Below, in pieces: positions 5,655 through 6,655 of a DNA stretch of 6,655 nucleotides. Location of the stretch: contig JBAVFZ010000468.1 in the NCBI GenBank assembly GCA_049684495.1, positions 1 to 6,655 on the forward strand, given 5' to 3'. Under the pieces are notes generated by a model. That model searched no databases, was not told the origin of the DNA, and saw only the letters and a list, made by a program, of their open reading frames with translations. The position numbers were made by a program, and so were the translations under genes. The stretch's first letter is position 1. Each line of letters begins with the position of its first letter. The stretch is from JAFGKK01 sp049684495. GTDB taxonomy: Bacteria; Chloroflexota; Anaerolineae; Anaerolineales; RBG-16-64-43.

Positions 5655-5661
5655 CTCCTTT
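5655..5661 (-). promoter_or_regulatory. Shine-Dalgarno of the HTH-membrane protein
   Basis: Minus-strand AAAGGAG with a 7-base spacer to the ATG at 5647. It decides against the longer reading that starts at 5704. Confidence 0.8.
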
Positions 5662-5676
5662 CGATTTTTAACCCCC

Positions 5677-5704
5677 ATTCTAGAAACCGCGCCCGTTCAA
5701 ACAA
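5677..5704 (-). promoter_or_regulatory. Candidate promoter of the HTH-membrane gene
   Basis: On the minus strand, TTGTTT (5704-5699, weak -35) is followed by a 16-base spacer and TAGAAT (5682-5677, five of six matches to TATAAT). Transcription would start near 5670, leaving a leader of about 23 bases that contains the Shine-Dalgarno. The spacing to the gene is sensible; the -35 is the weak part. Confidence 0.45.
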
Positions 5705-5705
5705 C

Positions 5706-5733
5706 GTCGTACGGACGACATTGATGCGACATT
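5706..5733. promoter_or_regulatory. Candidate operator: inverted plus direct repeat next to the -35 box
   Basis: GTCGT (5706-5710) and ACGAC (5715-5719) form an inverted repeat around ACGG, beginning two bases upstream of the -35 box. CGACATT occurs at 5716-5722 and again at 5727-5733, an 11-base step of about one helical turn. This is the arrangement expected for binding by a dimeric helix-turn-helix protein. The encoded HTH protein is the obvious candidate for autoregulation, but that is inference. Confidence 0.35.
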
Positions 5734-5785
5734 CGCCTTCTGTCCACGACTTTCCCCAATGGCGCGCTTCTCCTCGAAAAACATG

Positions 5786-5947
5786 CTATTTGGGATAGCG
5801 GCCACCGGCACCCCAGCGATCGTTAACGGCCTTAATTGTACAGGTAATCTCATGCTTGGTGCGGAGTTTGGATGAATCCACGAAGAGCACGAAGGACCCG
5901 AAGGGAAAAACCTTTAGTGCTCTTCGTGCTCTTCGTGAAATATTCAT
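5786..5947 (-). other. Possible remnant of a gene 3' end (53-codon frame through repeat D)
   Basis: On the minus strand a frame ends at TAG 5788-5786. It reads KLRTKHEITCTIKAVNDRWG and then AGGRYPK, which looks like a genuine protein terminus, with mixed beta-strand and turn residues. Upstream it runs directly into repeat D, so its first half is repeat-encoded, and it begins at an ATG at 5947 without a Shine-Dalgarno. One reading is that the repeat landed inside a gene whose 5' part was then lost. I recognise no family, and chance cannot be excluded for a segment this short. Confidence 0.2.
5875..5940. repeat. CACGAAG-type palindromic repeat, copy D
   Basis: CACGAAGAGCACGAAG (5879-5894) is perfectly complementary over 16 bp to CTTCGTGCTCTTCGTG (5922-5937), around a 27-base loop. 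The unit is the same tandem CACGAAG plus two bases as in copies A-C. Here the spacer bases are AG rather than GA, and the loop (CCCGAAGGGAAAAACCTTTAG) is different. Each arm matches the other better than it matches other copies, suggesting compensated or gene-converted arms. It lies between the divergently transcribed HTH-membrane gene and the secreted-protein gene. Confidence 0.92.
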
Positions 5948-5991
5948 TCTTTTTTCATCTTAACGTTGGAATCCTTTTCCTTTAGTGGACG

Positions 5992-5997
5992 TATAAT
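5992..5997 (+). promoter_or_regulatory. Consensus -10 box for the secreted protein gene
   Basis: A perfect TATAAT lies 84 bases before the ATG at 6082. The -35 is unclear: TTGGAA at 5966-5971 would need a 20-base spacer, and the hexamer at the ideal distance (GAATCC, 5969-5974) matches poorly. An activator or alternative promoter use is possible. The predicted leader is about 78 bases. Confidence 0.45.
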
Positions 5998-6009
5998 GAA
6001 AAGTGACAT

Positions 6010-6057
6010 CGCGGTGTTTTCTTATCCCGCGAAAGCAGGAAAAACAGGCGGAATAAG
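6010..6057 (+). promoter_or_regulatory. Structured 5' leader with two mutually exclusive stems
   Basis: CTTATCCCGC (6021-6030) pairs with GCGGAATAAG (6048-6057) over 10 bp with one C-A mismatch. The same CCGCG (6027-6031) can instead pair with CGCGG (6010-6014). A third local option closes a GAAA tetraloop (CCCGC-GAAA-GCAGG, 6026-6039). Competing stems just ahead of a strong Shine-Dalgarno (6070-6076) suggest a switch or thermosensor-type leader, but no known riboswitch consensus is recognised. Confidence 0.3.
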
Positions 6058-6081
6058 CAATTATTAATGAAAGGAGCTACC

Positions 6082-6655
6082 ATGAAAAAGATATTCATTC
6101 GCCAGCCTTCGTTTATACCGGTGATCTTGGGAATAGCCACGTTGTTGGCCGGCGGCGCCTTTTCGGCTTCCGGCAGCCTGCCGGTCAATCCCCCATCCCG
6201 GTCCCACACACAGGAAAGTATCATCTCCGCCGCGCCCGCCGCGAATTCGCTGACCCGGATCGCATTTACAACCGGGACCACCTCGGCCACCGTTTCCGGG
6301 ACCCTCGCCTCCGGGGCGTCGCAATCCTACGTCCTGTGGGCAGCCTGGAACCAGGTGATGATCGTTCAGGCGGATTCGGCCGACAGCAAAATCTACCTGG
6401 AAATATACAACCGCGCGACAGGATCTTACCTGGTCAAGGCATCCGGCGCACAGACCACATGGCAGGGCTGGCTTCCCCGGACGGGGGACTACGTCGTCAA
6501 GGTTTATAACAGCGGCGGGAGTTCGGAGAATTACTCGTTGACGGTGGAGATCCCCGCCCGGATTCAGTTTGCGCGGGGCGCCTATTCGAAATCCGTATGG
6601 GGCCGAGGAAGCGCGGCGAAGATCCTCTCCTACGTGCTATGGGCGCGCGCCAACC
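6082..6655 (+). CDS. Secreted protein with tandem PPC-like beta domains, N-terminal 191 residues (cut by window edge)
   Basis: The start is supported by AAAGGAG (6070-6076) five bases before the ATG. Residues 1-30 form a signal peptide: basic MKKIFIR, hydrophobic core about 11-25, and an alanine/serine-rich region with a possible cleavage site near 28-31. A Ser/Pro-rich linker (31-57) follows, then a repeated domain of about 101 residues. Unit 1 (59-159) begins RIAFTTG, contains SYVLWA (82-87), LPRTGDYVVKVYN (131-143) and ends YSLTVEIP. Unit 2 starts at R160 with RIQFARG and repeats SYVLWA at 183-188 before the edge. The pattern resembles the prepeptidase C-terminal (PPC)-type jelly-roll repeats of exported proteins. 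A downstream catalytic domain, or only more repeats, may lie beyond the window. It is probably exported by Sec and cell-surface or secreted; its function is unknown. The leader contains competing stems. Confidence 0.85.
   Translation, partial: MKKIFIRQPSFIPVILGIATLLAGGAFSASGSLPVNPPSRSHTQESIISAAPAANSLTRIAFTTGTTSATVSGTLASGASQSYVLWAAWNQVMIVQADSADSKIYLEIYNRATGSYLVKASGAQTTWQGWLPRTGDYVVKVYNSGGSSENYSLTVEIPARIQFARGAYSKSVWGRGSAAKILSYVLWARAN

Noticed and set aside
3976..5940. Integron attC sites separating gene cassettes
   Set aside because: The bracketing pattern is suggestive, but the palindromes lack the conserved RYYYAAC/GTTRRRY core sites, one gene is reversed, and no integron integrase is visible.
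5982..6324. Minus-strand frames opposite the secreted-protein start
   Set aside because: They are antisense to a gene with a signal peptide, strong Shine-Dalgarno and repeated domain, and have no features of their own.

Overview
The window looks like a chromosomal accessory stretch from a GC-rich (by eye 55-60 %) environmental bacterium. I lean towards Chloroflexota (Anaerolineae-like). The incomplete secreted protein at the right edge has the tandem ~100-residue 'RIxF..G..S..V.G.L..G.S..YVL.A...Q' unit that I associate with that group, and a Methyltransf_19/DUF574-type methyltransferase also fits. This assignment is inference from protein style, not from a marker gene.

Left part (1-3370), all on the minus strand. 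Transcription runs from a methyltransferase (3159-2353), through a likely intrinsic terminator (2339-2309), to a soluble hybrid sensor histidine kinase (2219-120: helical N-terminus, GAF, PAS, HisKA, HATPase_c). A CheY-like response regulator follows, overlapping the kinase by 4 bases (ATGA) and cut by the window edge. Kinase and regulator form a translationally coupled two-component pair. The methyltransferase has a strong Shine-Dalgarno and a good sigma70-type promoter about 160 bases upstream.

Middle (3370-3975) has no convincing large gene. It holds GC-rich inverted repeats and a short 41-codon ORF of coding-like composition.

Right part (3975-5940) is the most unusual section. Four copies of a palindromic, CACGAAG-rich intergenic repeat (A 3976-4075, B 4425-4494, C 4956-5046, D 5875-5940) separate three small unrelated genes. 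These are a TIGR04076-like Cys-rich protein (+), a VOC/glyoxalase-fold protein (+), and a helix-turn-helix protein with a DUF4870-like membrane domain (-). Copy B has invaded the end of the first gene, so its last 15 residues and stop codon are repeat-encoded. B is a perfect 19-bp inverted repeat with a second, competing left arm. C is nearly identical to B but carries 21 extra bases flanked by CCTTC, a slippage signature. Copy C sits between two convergent genes.

Right edge (5940-6655): a consensus -10 box, a leader with alternative stems, a good Shine-Dalgarno, and the start of a secreted protein with tandem beta-rich (PPC-like) domains, truncated by the window.

I found no tRNA, rRNA, CRISPR array, transposase or integrase. 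The best candidate for something under-described is the repeat family that brackets single genes and donates coding sequence, stop codons and possibly regulatory hairpins.
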